A stretch of 64,000 nucleotides of DNA, from the NCBI GenBank assembly GCA_964035795.1, contig OZ038320.1:8330671-8394670 (forward strand). The letters are read 5' to 3'. The position numbers were made by a program, and so were the translations under genes. The stretch is from Pterobdella sp. o SKG-2022 (lineage: Eukaryota; Annelida; Clitellata; Hirudinida; Piscicolidae). The notes beneath the pieces were generated by a model. The model was not told the DNA's origin. It searched no databases and saw only the letters and a program-made list of their open reading frames with translations. Positions 51,962 through 64,000 of this stretch are shown here, piece after piece; position 1 is the stretch's first letter; every line of letters starts with the position of its first letter.

Positions 51962-54745
51962 AATTAGCAAAACTCGGTAACTTGTTTTTTCTTTTTAATT
52001 AGAAAATTAGACATTGAAACTTATCTATATAAATATTCAGTAGAAAATAACAATTTAATTCTTAAATCGGAAAAATCTTTTCTTTAACATTATAAATTAA
52101 TTTTATGGTATAGTTTGTTTCTAAATTTTGTTTAACTAATATTCGCACGAGTGGTTTAATTATTCAGAAAAACTATTTTGATTGAAGATGAATATATTGA
52201 CTATTTTTTAAGTATATTAATTTTAAAATTTCAACTGTATTTCAATGTTATTTTTATCGCATAGTTATTATATAGTTCTTATTTATAATTGATTCATTCT
52301 GAAAAAATCTTAAACAAATGTTTATTCACTTCACTGAAATTTTTTTCATATAGTGTATATGAAAACTTTGAACTAAAAAATAATTTTAATAAAAATTTCA
52401 ATAAATGACTAACATAAGTTTTGAAAGTTATACGTAATGCTCTTGCTGTTTATAATTTTGATTATTTCGTCTCAGTCATGTTCAATATTTTTGGAAAATT
52501 ATCGACAATCGATTCTACATAATTTTTGTTCAATTTTCATTAAAAAAATTACAAGTTTATAAAACTAAAAATAACTTTTTTGGAATACTTTCAAAATGAA
52601 GTACTCTAGATTATAATATTACAATTTTAAAATATCTATATTTACTATCCACATAATATTTTCATTTATGTTTAGTATTAATCAGAATATTTAAGCTAAC
52701 GCTAAATAAAATAGGGAACAACGATTAGCAATATTTTTTGTTACATAAAACTGAAATAAGTTGAGCTATAGATTTTATATTGTCGGCAGTTTTATAATAA
52801 AAAATTGATTATGAAATATATCTAATTAAAAAATATCTCGTTATCCATGAAGTTTACATTAAAATTTAAAACTTTGAATACATTTCTTGGAGTAGGTCAT
52901 CTATACTTTCTGTGTAGTCATTTCAATTCTTTGAGCAAAACGTAAAAATTTAAATGAAAAATTTTTTATGAGTTTGTTTTATTCCACGAAGCTTTTCGTA
53001 AAATTAACTTACATTATCAAGTGGAGTTACAAATATTTGTACATCCACTTGATAATGTGAGTTCATCTTACGAGAAGCTTCGTGGAATAAAATAAACTCC
53101 TAAAAGTGTTTTTATTTGAATATTCTGTATAGTCATTATCATAAAACGTTAATCTAATAACTATAAATTGATGTGACGAAGATTATTCTTTGACGTTTCA
53201 TATTCAAGTAGAATCGGTTTTCAGTAATCGCAAATTACACATGCCCTAATAATCCAAAAAATTTAACGACGCATTTGAAAAATGCTCTGAACTGTTACAT
53301 TAATTTTTGCATTGAAAAAATTAATTTCAAATAATGATTTATTAAAAATAAAACACTGTAAGCAAGTTCAACAAAATGCATGAAGTTTTTCATAAGCCAA
53401 ATGAACTTGGTTTTATATTGAGATGAATCATAGAAAAATAACTCTTAAGAATCTTAAATTTTTTAAATTATTAATTTAAAGGCTTTTGAAATTTCAAAAT
53501 ACAAATACTGTTTTTATGGACATTTAAAAATGTTGTGGGTTGAAGCTTAAATGGTGTTGATCCAAATGTATGGAATAGAAAGAAGTTCAATTGAATGGTT
53601 GAATATTTTTAATAAAATAGAGTCACTAATTCAAAAAACTATTTCCATCTTGATAAAAAGGTTTATGCACTAGACTCAATCGCGTAAGTTCATAAAGCCT
53701 TGTCGATTTTCCTTAAAGCGACAAACAAGCGCATTTCAAAAATAACTAGCTTTTGTGAACATCATAAAAAACAATTCCTATCATAATTAATGAGTCTAAA
53801 TATCGAAGTTTCTCATTTCATTGAACACCAAGAAGTTTTCTATAGCATGGACAAACGGACTTTTTACAAATTTGGGAAAAAATAAAATTTTAGAATAATT
53901 AGTAAGCATTATGAAAAACTTTCATTAGAGACCCATGACCAAACAACTAAATCTTTAGGTGAAGGTGTGTTTAAAAATGGGATGCCTGATTTGACCATTT
54001 TTACTTTTTTTCTTAATAAATTGAGTCATAAAAACTTAGAAAAACTATAAGAAATGGACCTTTTCAGCCCACCTACATACTTCGGATTTTAAAGGTTTAT
54101 TCATTTCTCTTTCATAATTAACAGAACATTAAACTAAAAAAAATGGCTGCTAAAACATTATTTTCACACAAATCTAACAATCCGTGATTGTAAAAGCAAA
54201 GTTTCGAGGATAACCCTAAATCTAACTTAGGTGAGTTCATTACTTGAGAATCATGATGGGTATGAATTGGTTCAAAATTGGATGGAAATGTGCAAGTTAA
54301 TAAAAACAATATCTTTTCAGAAGGGCATGGAAATATGAGAAACCACACAAGTAAACATCACCATACTATTTTTCAAATGGACGGTGAGGCTGATAGTGCT
54401 CTCAAAACCAAGAAAAAGCCTCACAATCAGATTTGTGTCGTTAGTGTTTTTCATACTTGAAAATGTTACTTAGTTAACGAAAAGCTTTGTATCTCAATAA
54501 AACTTATTTTTCTTCCTAAATATACTCGTATATATGCATAATAAATAACTTTGAATATTACCCGTTGAAAATAAATATTTTACATGAAATATAAAATGTT
54601 TTTTCGTAAAATAGAATTTCAACAAATATAACTTGTACCTTGTCATCTGATAACTTTTATGATATAATTAGATCTGATTAACTTTTATACAAATAGCTCA
54701 TCGAGTTTTTACGAGATTTTGAATTTATGCTCAAATAAGGAAGAA
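51962..54745. other. Divergent intergenic region between convertase and trefoil gene
   Basis: The two genes point away from each other, so both promoters should be here. No convincing promoter motif can be assigned. It contains foldback element FB2 at 52,970. The ORFs at 54,118-54,460 are not recognised. Confidence 0.5.
52970..53099. mobile_element. Foldback / MITE-like element FB2
   Basis: Arms of about 55 bp (52,970-53,024 and 53,044-53,099) pair with few mismatches and are separated by only about 19 bases. Each arm reads GAGTTTGTTTTATTCCACG-AAGCTTTTCG-TAA...CTTACATTATCAAGTGGA or its complement. Longest and best paired of the four related foldbacks in the window. No ORF. Confidence 0.8.
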
Positions 54746-57700
54746 ATGCCATTAGGCAGATCAGGAAAATATTTTTTAATTTTTTCTCAACTGAATGATT
54801 CACTTGTGCTAGAAAGTGATCTAACCAACGAAGAAAATGTTAAAGTCTCCAAATATATACGGGGCTATCAAAAGGACAATCAATTGTGGTTTTATAATTC
54901 ATTTCAGAAAAAAATTTTCAATAAAAAAACTCTCATGAGTTTAGAAGCAGATGGTCTGTAGGCTCTAATTTTCATAAACATAATAATATCAAATTTTTAA
55001 GGCTTTCAACTTGCATTTTTTTTTCAGGCAATATCTTGAAACTTTCAAAATCAGCAAATAATATAAACAATCTTACCTTCGATACTAGTTTCATATGTCA
55101 GCAAACTACAAATTTGGTTGTAGAATTAGTGGGAGGTAGTTCATTAGAGCTGAGACCAAAATCTAACAATGACAACTTATTACAAATGTGGAAAATCACC
55201 TCTTTGTAAGTATTGATGTTTATCAATAAAGTTTCAATTTTTTGAATTTTTATTGAATGATTAAAAGCTTTTTTTGAAATTTCACCGAAAAATTAATTGA
55301 GAAACTTCATTATTCTAATTTCAATTTATCGATATTAAAATATTTTTTTAGGCCAGCTTTGTATTTTTTCATAAAATCAAGAAGCAAACCAAATTTAGTG
55401 GTTGATGTTAGGGGGGATAGTAAAGCTTCAGGAGCAAAAGTAAACATTAACAATTTTAATATTTTAAAAATTAAACTCAACTATAAGGACCATCGAAAAT
55501 CAAAATTAACCTAATACTAATCTTTTCAACACATTTACTCATAGCTGAGTAAATGTGTTTATTTTTCGACTATGAACCTGACATTTGAATTAATTAAAAT
55601 TTGAAAATTGAAGGCTTTTATTAAGTGTTATATGAGTTTTTAATCAGTTTCAGAAACTATGAAATAATAAAATATTTTGGGTTTTTAATATTCATTTAAA
55701 CAAAAATTTAGTATATCTAAAACAGCTAAAATATACTTTTTTTCTAATGATGAATTTTTTGAAAAAACATATAAAACAAATTTTATTCACCTAAATTTTT
55801 TGATAAGTATGACAAAAAGTATATTTAGATAAATTCAAACTTATTAAAAACAAAATTTCTTCTGAAAATCTAAAACAGTTAAGTTCTCAACATATATTTT
55901 ATCAAATTTTCATGAAAACTTCTCTTACATCTATTAAAAACAGCTATAATCTCTGATGAGATTGCTCTTATCATAAAACTTCTTATGATTAAGCTGAATT
56001 TGTAATTTTTTTGGAAATAACTTTGTTTAAGCTAAAATTATAGATTTTTTTTAACAAACGTGTTTAAAGCTAAATTTTTTAAAAGAAATTGTTAAAAAAT
56101 ACACCTGATTCTTATGTTATATTCCAAATAATATAAATGATAAGAGTTTTGTGAATCATAATAACACGACAACATTTGAATTTTTTGTTTTGACTAAGCT
56201 TTTCGATATATTCTATACCATCATCAAGTTACTAATAATACCATTAGTTATCTGATGTTGATATAGAAAATATATCAAAAAGCTTCATTGAAATAAAAAA
56301 TTCAACTCATGATTCTATGATTTACAGTTTTGAGGCTAATTATTCACAATATAAGAGTTTATAAGTAACTTGATAAAGTATTTATTCAACTAAAAATATA
56401 TTTTTTAAATTATTTTTCCCTTCAAAGGTTATTTTGTATGAGAGGAAAAATGAATTGTCAGATAATCAATTATGGTGTGAGGATGAAAGGGGTAGATTGA
56501 GGAGCAAGATGAATGATTTTTTGATCGATATGAATAGTTAGTGCAACTAAAAAATTCCTTCTTTTTTCAACAGTCAACTTCAAATACTAATTTCACAAAA
56601 CTCTAAATTTGTGGTGTAATATGGTATAAAAAATCATCGATGCCACCAGGAAACAATGAGATGGTTATGAACCCTTACTTAAGTGGGAACAACAGTGGAT
56701 GGGTGGTCGATGGGGGATGCAGGATTGTCAATGGTGCAAATTCGAATCTCGTTATGTCTCATAAACCAGGTATTATTTTGTTTTAACAATTAATATTTAT
56801 TTATATAGCGTTATTTGTATAGAAACTGATAGGCTGAAAAGTGTTACCCAGACCAGGGTATGAACCTCAAAAACTGGTTATTATCTCAACTACTTTATCT
56901 CAGCCATTCAAGTCATATATCGTTTGTTTCATATAAATTTCAAGAATTTTTTCATGAATTGTATTTCCAATTTTAAATGCTATGTACCAGGAGTATTATC
57001 CGCATACAAATTCATGGCTTATGATTCATATTATATATGAAATATCATTATATTATGTATCAAAATGTAGATAAGTCAACAAAAAAATATTGACTCCAAA
57101 ATTTAGTTATCTGGATGGGGGCCAAGTCAAGTGCTTCAATTTTTCGTATATATTATATATATAATATTAGTTAAATTATACTGGCATCCATACATCAGCG
57201 TAAACTTATATGGATAATTAATATTATCCATATGTATTTAATTCTATGAAATTAGGAGGGTTGTTCGCTGGAGGTCCGAAGGTCATAGCCACAACAAGGA
57301 ATGCTTGTGCCACCGAAGATGCTTTGTGGGATTTTGATTTCCCTCCCCAACAATCTATCTCTCTATCGTTGGTTTCTTTAATTTATAAACTGATCCATTT
57401 TTCAGGTTTTTTTTATATTTTTTTGACTTATTGATTTTTTTAATGAGCCATTTTGGTGAAAAAAATTACACATAAGTTTTATTTAATTGATATTACAATA
57501 CATTACCGTTATTTACACATTATATCATGACAGACACGTAGGCCTGGGAAAAGAGTTCATGATAAGGAACAGGGGCACTGGAAAGACGATAGATGTCAAG
57601 GGGGATGCAGTTCTGAATGGTTTGTACTGAGCCAGACTACCAGTCAATACTAACTCAAATATATAATGTATTCTTTTATGTAAAAGCAGTCTAAATTAAT

Positions 57701-60700
57701 TCATAATTTTATTCTAGAAACTTATCAGATAGGAATTTAACGTTTATGTTCATAAAACGTTATATTAGAAGTGAGCAGTACCTGGACATCTCAGAAAATG
57801 TTTATTTTTAAATAAAATGGCTCATTCTTAATCACAATATAATCAATGTATTATAATTTCTCGACCGTTCTTTGCCTCAGTGCGCTGGGATGCGTACAGC
57901 ATTATGATTTACTGTATGGATAATAATTAAAGATAAACCTATAATGAAATAGTAACGAAATTTTTAAAGGTAGTGAACTGCGTTTGGTCTTTTCAAATGT
58001 TTTGGCTTCTAAAGCGCCATCTAAACAACTATTCTATTTTGACGAGCTCACTGGCACAATAAGAAACTGTCAACGAAATTTTGTGATTGAAGCTACAGGT
58101 TATCTTAATGATCAAAAAATTTCATTTTCATTCATTCATTCATGTACTTAAAAAGCACTTAAATGTGTTCAACACCACTTGAGTTAGGCTCAAAAAAGTA
58201 AACATGCTTTATCTTTTTATCTCTACTAACTTCAATCATCAACCAGATAAGGGCTTGATTCTCACAAACTTCGACCCATACAACAAGATGCAAGGCTGGA
58301 TGTATCAGGACCACAAGCTTATCAACAGAAGTGCTCTCAAAACACTCCTCCAGTCAGACCCACAAGGTCGTGAATCATTACTGTACACACATATTTTTAA
58401 AGTGGGCAACCAAAAACTTTGTTAGAGGTGACCCAATGACGACTTGCTACAATTTTTTCATATCAACATCATCGTTTATCGTTTTCAAAGTTCCATTTTT
58501 ATGAGGTTGAGCATAAGACATTTTGTTTAAATATTAAATGAGTAGGCACAGATGGTTGTAGGCTTCTACCAAAAAGATAATAAGTTTTAAGTTAATCCTT
58601 TTTATTTTTTTATTATATCTATCATTTCTTTGACATAAAACCAGCGTTTAATTACATAATAGCTAATGAAATTTTATAATATTATGTTGTTTTGATAGCT
58701 GCGTTTAAAATTTTTATTTAAATTATAGTTTTTTTTATTGGATTAAATTTTTACTTCCTCCAATAACACTAAACACTTAATTCTATCAATACCGAGCTTG
58801 ACATAACTTGATAATAATACTAACTAATTTTTTATTTGTTATTTTACTACTTAATTACAAGTAGCGGGTATTCTTAAGTGAGATTATATTATCAAGTCTT
58901 TTCACCATAAACTTGATTACTTTGTTTTCATCAACAATTTTTTCTTTCAAAATTAATGTTAAAACTAAGTGTTAAAGTGAATTTTTATGTTTTTCTGTTT
59001 ACAATCTTAATTATAAGTGATGTAGATGATCCCGTTAGTTAATACTCAACGTTAACATGAATAAAATTACATTTGAGTGTTATGTGAATTTATTATAAAA
59101 GAGAATAAATTTATTAATGAGTTTAGACTAATAAATAACCAAGATGAAACGTGTGACTGTAACAATATGATTTTAATTATGATAAACTGTGTCAAATAGT
59201 TATAAAGAAACATGTGATGATATCAGATAATAGCATGCTCTCAGTGGGACTTGATAAGAACCTTGACACTCAGCACTGGGAGCTGTGTCATGTGTGAGTG
59301 GTGGTTCTATTGATGCATTCAGGGTTATTGTACATTGTGGTGTTAATAATTATGTTACTTGGAAATAACCAAATGTAATTGTTATTGAGAAAAATGATAT
59401 ATTTTGGTTTTTTAGAGCCATTGTATTTGTTTTATTAATTACTTCAATTTCGTGAGTAACTTCAACTTATGAGAAAATTTTTATTTCATTTTTTTCAAAG
59501 TTCTGCCTCAATTTATCAGGGTGGCGTCACTAGGATGCAAGCTTTAACTTTGTTTTATAAGTTACTACTTATTCAACTCATTAGTGATTCAAACCACTAC
59601 AGGCCAGCAAAGTGTTTCTTCATTGAGAGTATACTATGTGATAAAGTATGTGTTGCTTGTTTCTATGTTCATTTTAGTTATTTTATGTTTTTTTCAAATA
59701 ATTAGATACTTTTTTAAACTGAGTATTAAGGCATTGAAAGGATTAAATAGAACTAAATTCAGGTTTAATTTATTCGGACTTTGTTGAATTTATTAAAGCT
59801 TATGAACGTAAGGTCGATAAGATTTTGATGAATTTGTTCTTGTGAAAAAACTTTCTAAATTGGTTACAAACTCAAGGATATTCGAGATGAAATAAAAAAT
59901 TAGTTTATAAGTTTATTGGTTCACAAAGGTTTTCCATTTAAAAAGCATCATCATCAGTATTATAATAATAGTCCATAGGCTGCTGCTCTAATCATGTTTT
60001 TTAAACTACAATACTTCAAACAAAGTTACATACAATTGTAGACGAGAAACACAAACGTTATTCAATCAATTCAGGAAGCTTTTAAAAGAGTACTTTATAT
60101 TGTCAAGAGATCACTTGATGATGTAAAATATGCTTATAAAAAGCTTTTTGAAAGTTCGTATTTTGAACAATTTTCGTTTTCTACAGTTGTGTCAGTTATG
60201 TTACTCTAGATAAAAAATACATAAGATTTAAAATTTATGTTTCAAAATTTCATCAATTTTGCTTAAATTCAGTTTGGTAATATCAATTTTTAAAGCTGAC
60301 TTCTACTTACACGAGATGTGTGAGCGAGTATAAATGGCGATAAATGTTATAACAATAATAAAAACTACATTTTTGAAATTTGACATTTTCATTCATAAAT
60401 CGATGAATATCAAAAAGCCAATGCTAAATAAACTTCCATGCCATTGTAAGGTTATCGATGTGAGGGGAGACAATGCTGATGCCGGTGCCGAGGTAATCTT
60501 GTACGAGCGCAAAACACCGACATCCATCAACCAGTTGTGGTATGAGGATGAGCATGGCATTTTGAGGTCCAAGCTCAATGGATATGTCTTCGATACGTCT
60601 CGTTAGTTTTTTTGGCTTACCGTTGGTTTTTGTAACTGAAGTAACAATTTAGATTTCGGTTAAAATTATTATTATTTATCGTTTTATATATTAACAATTT

Positions 60701-61338
60701 GAGAATAACTTTTTTGAGGGATGATTAGCTTCCACAATTGATTATGAATCTGCAATGACTTGGTGGTTTTCATCAATACGATGAATGTTGTGTTTGTTGT
60801 AAAATTTTTTCGTATACTGAACCATCATATTTTTGCACGAGTGAAAATAAATGTTTACATTGCTCAAAAATGCTCTAGTTTACACGCTGTTTCCATTAAT
60901 ATCTGCTCTGTGCCAGACCGCTTTTAGTCTCGATAGACTCATTTTTTCGAATATCCTCTTTGTGATGTTTCTGTGTTGTATGTTTTTCATCGATTGAATG
61001 TATTTCCATGTCTTATTTCACCATTGCCAGATTATTTTTCCAGGAAACTACATTTTTTAAAATTTCAGTAGTGGAATATTCATTGATAGTTTGAATATAA
61101 ATTAATAATTAAATCGATAAATATTTCAGAAGAGAAAGTGAAGTTAGAGCCTTATAAGCCTCAAAGCATGGACCAGCAGTGGGTGATAGCGGGCGACAGA
61201 ATTGAGAACTGTTACGATAACACCATGGTAATTGACATCAAGGGGGAGTCGAGGATGAATTCTACATCCTTGATCAAGTATAAGTTCCATGGTGGAGAAA
61301 ACCAACGATGGAGAATCATATACCAAGAAGATAGCTGA
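54746..61338 (+). CDS. Four-module ricin-B-type beta-trefoil (lectin-like) protein, 12 exons, 531 aa
   Basis: Exons 54746-54953, 55028-55205, 55352-55439, 56428-56536, 56650-56769, 57256-57367, 57534-57619, 57970-58098, 58247-58420, 60296-60327, 60451-60601, 61130-61338; all GT-AG and in phase, total divisible by three. The product is four successive beta-trefoils of about 130 residues (roughly 1-130, 130-272, 273-401, 402-531). QxW-type repeat ends are visible as DNQLWFY, LLQMWKI, DNQLWCEDERGRLRSK, ALWDFDF, KQLFYFDELTG, INQLWYEDEHGILRSK, DQQWVIAGDRI and NQRWRII. Recurring VVDVRGD/TIDVKGD/VIDVRGD/VIDIKGE strands mark subdomain starts. Such domains usually bind sugars, but module 3 has lost key QxW residues. 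No signal peptide, catalytic chain or membrane segment is seen, so there is no sign of a ricin-like toxin. Exon 1 may have an upstream partner; exons 57256-57367 and 60296-60327 rest on phase and repeat homology. Confidence 0.82.
55529..55560. repeat. Perfect inverted repeat (14-bp arms, 4-base loop)
   Basis: AACACATTTACTCA and TGAGTAAATGTGTT flank TAGC, inside intron 3 of the trefoil gene. In RNA it would be a long perfect hairpin; in DNA a possible cruciform. Confidence 0.65.
55934..55995. repeat. Dispersed short repeat copy 4
   Basis: AAAAACAGCTATAATCTCTGATGAG...CTCTTATCATAAAACTTCTTATGATTAAG aligns with the copies at 12,797, 22,652 and 46,694. Lies in intron 3 of the trefoil gene. Confidence 0.4.
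56176..56305. mobile_element. Foldback / MITE-like element FB3 (trefoil gene intron 3)
   Basis: The left arm TTGAATTTTTTGTTTTGACT-AAGCTTTTCGATATA...CATCATCAAG and the right arm, which reads back as TTGAATTTTTTATTTCAATG-AAGCTTTTTGATATA...CAACATCAGA, pair over about 53 bp. It shares AAGCTTTTCG and ATCAAG with FB1, FB2 and FB4. No coding capacity. Confidence 0.7.
56785..56930 (-). mobile_element. tRNA-derived SINE-like element, copy 3 (diverged)
   Basis: Minus strand: GAATGGCTGAGATAAAGTAG (eroded A box), GAGGTTCATACCCTGG (B box), then a tail ending AACGCTATATAAATAAA, which matches the end of copy 2 (GCGCTCTATAAATAA). Lies in the trefoil gene between exons 56650-56769 and 57256-57367. Confidence 0.45.
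60075..60155. mobile_element. Foldback / MITE-like element FB4 (trefoil gene intron)
   Basis: The left arm GGAAGCTTTTAAAAGAGTACTTTATATTGTCAAG pairs imperfectly with a right arm reading back as AAAGCTTTTTATAAGCATATTTTACATCATCAAG. A short GAGATC centre separates them. Smallest and most diverged of the four foldbacks. Confidence 0.55.
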
Positions 61339-63437
61339 TTTTTGCCGTATGCAACGCTTATCACAGTATTAAACTTGGTAAGTTTGTCAGAGAAAATGTT
61401 CGTATGCTTAAAAATTTTATTTTTTGACGCCATTTTGATTTTTCCCGTTATATTTTTAAAATAATTATTTATCTTCATTTAAAATGTTGATAATATAAAC
61501 GTTAGTTGTTGAATTTTGTTGGAACTAATGTTTTTCCATGGATTTTATATCCATACTTCAATTGTTTAAAAATTATATTTTCATGAAAAAATCTTTTTAA
61601 AATTTAACTTTATAGCTTGATTTTCTAAATGTCAATGCAGAGCTTTAATTTAATTTAATTTTGACGTAGTTAATTTTTATACCGCTTAATGAATATTTTC
61701 AAAATATAAAATCTTTTTTTTGAGTTGATAAACCCCGTTGAAATGATGTTTAATATTAAATAATTTCAAAGAACTTAACTTATTCAACTCTTTGTAACCA
61801 GTTCAACTCTCTTTCAATTTTTCCACATGTCTTTCGCAATTTTTTTATAATCGGTGTACACTAATTCAAGTTTTAAGTTAACATTTTTTATTTTTTGAAC
61901 TTTATACGTTCAGTCAACTTTCAATGCAATGTGGTTACAATCAAGCGCTGCTTCTAAAAATTTGAAGTATATTTTATATAGTTTTCAAATTTAAACTCAA
62001 ATTGTGAGGTAGATATGTTGAGCAGATTTTAACTTATGTTGAAAGTCTAGCTTCATTTTCAAATATTGACTTTTTCATCATACTTCATTCGTAAATTAAT
62101 TTAAAAAATTTTTAAGAGCTTGAAATTTAATATTGAAAATATACATGAGAATTTTCTATAAATTTATAAACTAATACTCTAATGGTGCAACCTCAATCAC
62201 TTGGAAAACTAATGACCATTTAACATTTGGTAGATTTGTTTGACTTTTTATCACAAAATCACACTATAATTTTCTACTTTGAAAAGTACTTCTTATTTAA
62301 ACTTTTTTAAGTTTATAAATGTAAACTTGTTTTGGGGCTTGGCATTTTTGTTTCGCTCATTTACACCTTGAAAATAATCTACATACACGAAAATCTTTTT
62401 CGTATTCCATTTAGTTTTTCTAATAAAAATTTATCAAATGATTTCATTTTTTGTTTCTGGGGATAGCAAATATTAAAATAATTTTTGACATGAATCTAAC
62501 GTAGAACGAAACAGTTTTTTTCTGCATAATTTTAAAATTTAACAATATTTAAAACATCAGTAACAGTCGTTTGTATGTTTTGATTAATGAGGCATTTTGA
62601 CAAATATACTCGTTGAAGAAAAACGACTAGTAGTTTATGTCAACAATGAAGCCATTCACACAGTATTTTTGATAGTATAAATTTTATTTTGATTACTTTT
62701 TCAGAATTCAATAGAAACTCTGATATTGGGTTTCGTGTTCATAATTTCCAATCATAAAAGCTCTAACAATCAATTTATATTCATGTTTTTTATCAATATA
62801 AAATGTAGGTTTTTTTTATGTTATACAAGTTTTACTGAAAACTGGACTGTGATTCATCTTAACCTAAATTTCTGGTTATTATAATGGCAGAAAAAATAGA
62901 TTATGAAACTGATACATTGTGTATAGGACTGTAAGTGAAAAAATTTAACAATGATTAAGTGCATTAAAATCGACGAAAAAAATTCTTTAGACTTCACGAA
63001 ATAAAAATATGGTTAATCACAAGCTAGTTTCTACGATCTCTTTGAAAAATGTGTAATGGCCGATTCCACTATGTAATGGTGGCTGAGTGAAATTTTTTGA
63101 CTGGTGAATAGTATCAAGTTGATGATGATGACGAAAATGCATAAGTGATATCATCATCATAGTATGTGCTGTGGATACTTTTACTTTGAACAAGATGTGA
63201 TTAAAAATAAAAAACTCAAAATTAAGTGGTTTAAAAACAATTGTTATTTGCTTATATAAATGTTTAGCTTTATTTAAATATCAATCTTAATGATAAACAG
63301 AATCATCCTCTCATCATAATTGATTTAGAATTTGAACTTTCGTTTTGTAAAACCCAATCTGGGAGAATAAATAGCGTAAAACAGAATAAGATGATTGAAA
63401 TTATAACTTGTTAGTTAAGACCCTTTCAGATCACGAA
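61339..63437. other. Intergenic between trefoil gene and D-aspartate oxidase-like gene
   Basis: AT-rich, without recognised coding sequence. Should hold the trefoil 3' UTR and the promoter of the next gene. Confidence 0.5.
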
Positions 63438-63851
63438 ATGTCCGAAGCTTGTCACGTGTGTGTGGTTGGGGCAGGTGCTGTAGGCTTGAGTGCAGCTGTA
63501 CAATTGCAAGAAATGCTAAGAAACAAAGGGGAAGTGGTAATCATAGCTGAAAAGTTTGAGGAAGAAACAACTAGTGATGGGGCTGGAGGTCTCTTTTACC
63601 CAGGCATTGATGTAACAAAAAGTGTACCAGAAAACCTTTTTAGCCAATGGTCGGTCTGATTCATAACATTTTTTCGATGAAAAATCACTTAAAACTATAC
63701 CAATTCAAAAAATTATACAAGTATATTTCGTTTTTTAAGGTTTAAAGATTCTTTCAAGTTTTTTCATGGTTTAGCTAATTCTTTTGAAGCCTCCGAGGCA
63801 GGCGTTCAATACATTTCAGGGTGTGAAATTAGACAAAGTCTAAACCAAAAG
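63438..63851 (+). CDS. DDO: D-aspartate oxidase-like flavoprotein, first two exons (gene runs off the window)
   Basis: Exons 63438-63649 and 63740-63851, joined by a GT-AG intron in phase 2; the second ends in phase 0 at a GTGATC donor. An FAD-dependent D-amino acid oxidase family enzyme, which deaminates acidic D-amino acids with production of hydrogen peroxide, usually in peroxisomes. The ATG at 63438 is followed by VCVVGAGAVGLSAAVQL, the GxGxxG Rossmann motif for FAD. Then come VVIIAEKFEEETTSDGAGG, where TTSD is the form found in D-aspartate oxidases, FSQWFKDSFKFF, and ANSFEASEAGVQYISG, which also resembles DDO more than DAO. About 108 residues are visible of an expected 330-350; the active-site Tyr/Arg and any peroxisomal C-terminal signal lie beyond the window. 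DAO is the main alternative. Confidence 0.85.
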
Positions 63852-64000
63852 GTGATCAAAATCTCATAACGATCCTCAAAAAAAGTTGTTTCTAATTATA
63901 ATAATAGTTTAAATTGTCATCATTTCAACGTCTAGTTAAATGTTGATTCTCAAGTATAATGAAAGAGATGCAATTTCATAGAATATTGGTTTTTTTCAAA

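Noticed and set aside
58367..58425. End of the trefoil gene at the TAG at about 58,423, making two genes
   Set aside because: A GTTAGA donor just before the stop joins in phase to an exon at 60,296 that supplies the missing first strand of module 4. One gene explains the data better, though transcripts are needed.
54746..61338. Ricin-like toxin gene
   Set aside because: Only carbohydrate-binding-type trefoil modules are present; no N-glycosidase chain or other toxin domain and no signal peptide is visible.

Overview
The window is AT-rich animal nuclear DNA. Its genes are split by canonical GT-AG introns. They include clearly metazoan families (Rab3, kinesin-13, a furin-type proprotein convertase, a D-aspartate oxidase-like flavoprotein), and the intergenic DNA is full of retroelement debris. 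I cannot name the phylum from sequence alone; an invertebrate is likely. Exon boundaries below were worked out by hand from reading frame, splice consensus and known protein families, and every joint was checked for phase.

Layout. 1-15,236: no recognisable gene except one candidate exon at the very left edge (131-259, minus). 15,237-23,000: a transposon cluster with two decayed RTE-type LINE fragments, a three-copy diverged repeat, and an L2/CR1-like LINE tail whose (AAT)n tract appears to have received a 5'-truncated R4/Dong-type retrotransposon carrying a restriction-like endonuclease. 24,121-25,402 (+): TTC9-like TPR gene, 4 exons. 29,140-34,387 (+): Rab3, 4 exons. 37,945-48,202 (-): complete kinesin-13 (KIF2) gene, 25 coding exons, 770 aa, with a roughly 310-bp TATC microsatellite filling one motor-domain intron. 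50,075-51,961 (-): furin-like convertase in a single uninterrupted reading frame. 54,746-61,338 (+): a 12-exon gene for a protein of four tandem ricin-B-type beta-trefoil modules. 63,438-window end (+): first two exons of a D-aspartate oxidase-like gene.

The genes do not form an operon or an obvious pathway. Rab3 and the convertase both belong to regulated secretion and kinesin-13 to microtubule turnover, but their adjacency is probably incidental. Besides the nested retroelement and the trefoil gene, the least expected structure is a set of four dispersed foldback elements sharing an AAGCTTTTCG...ATTATCAAG core, and a small tRNA-derived SINE family.
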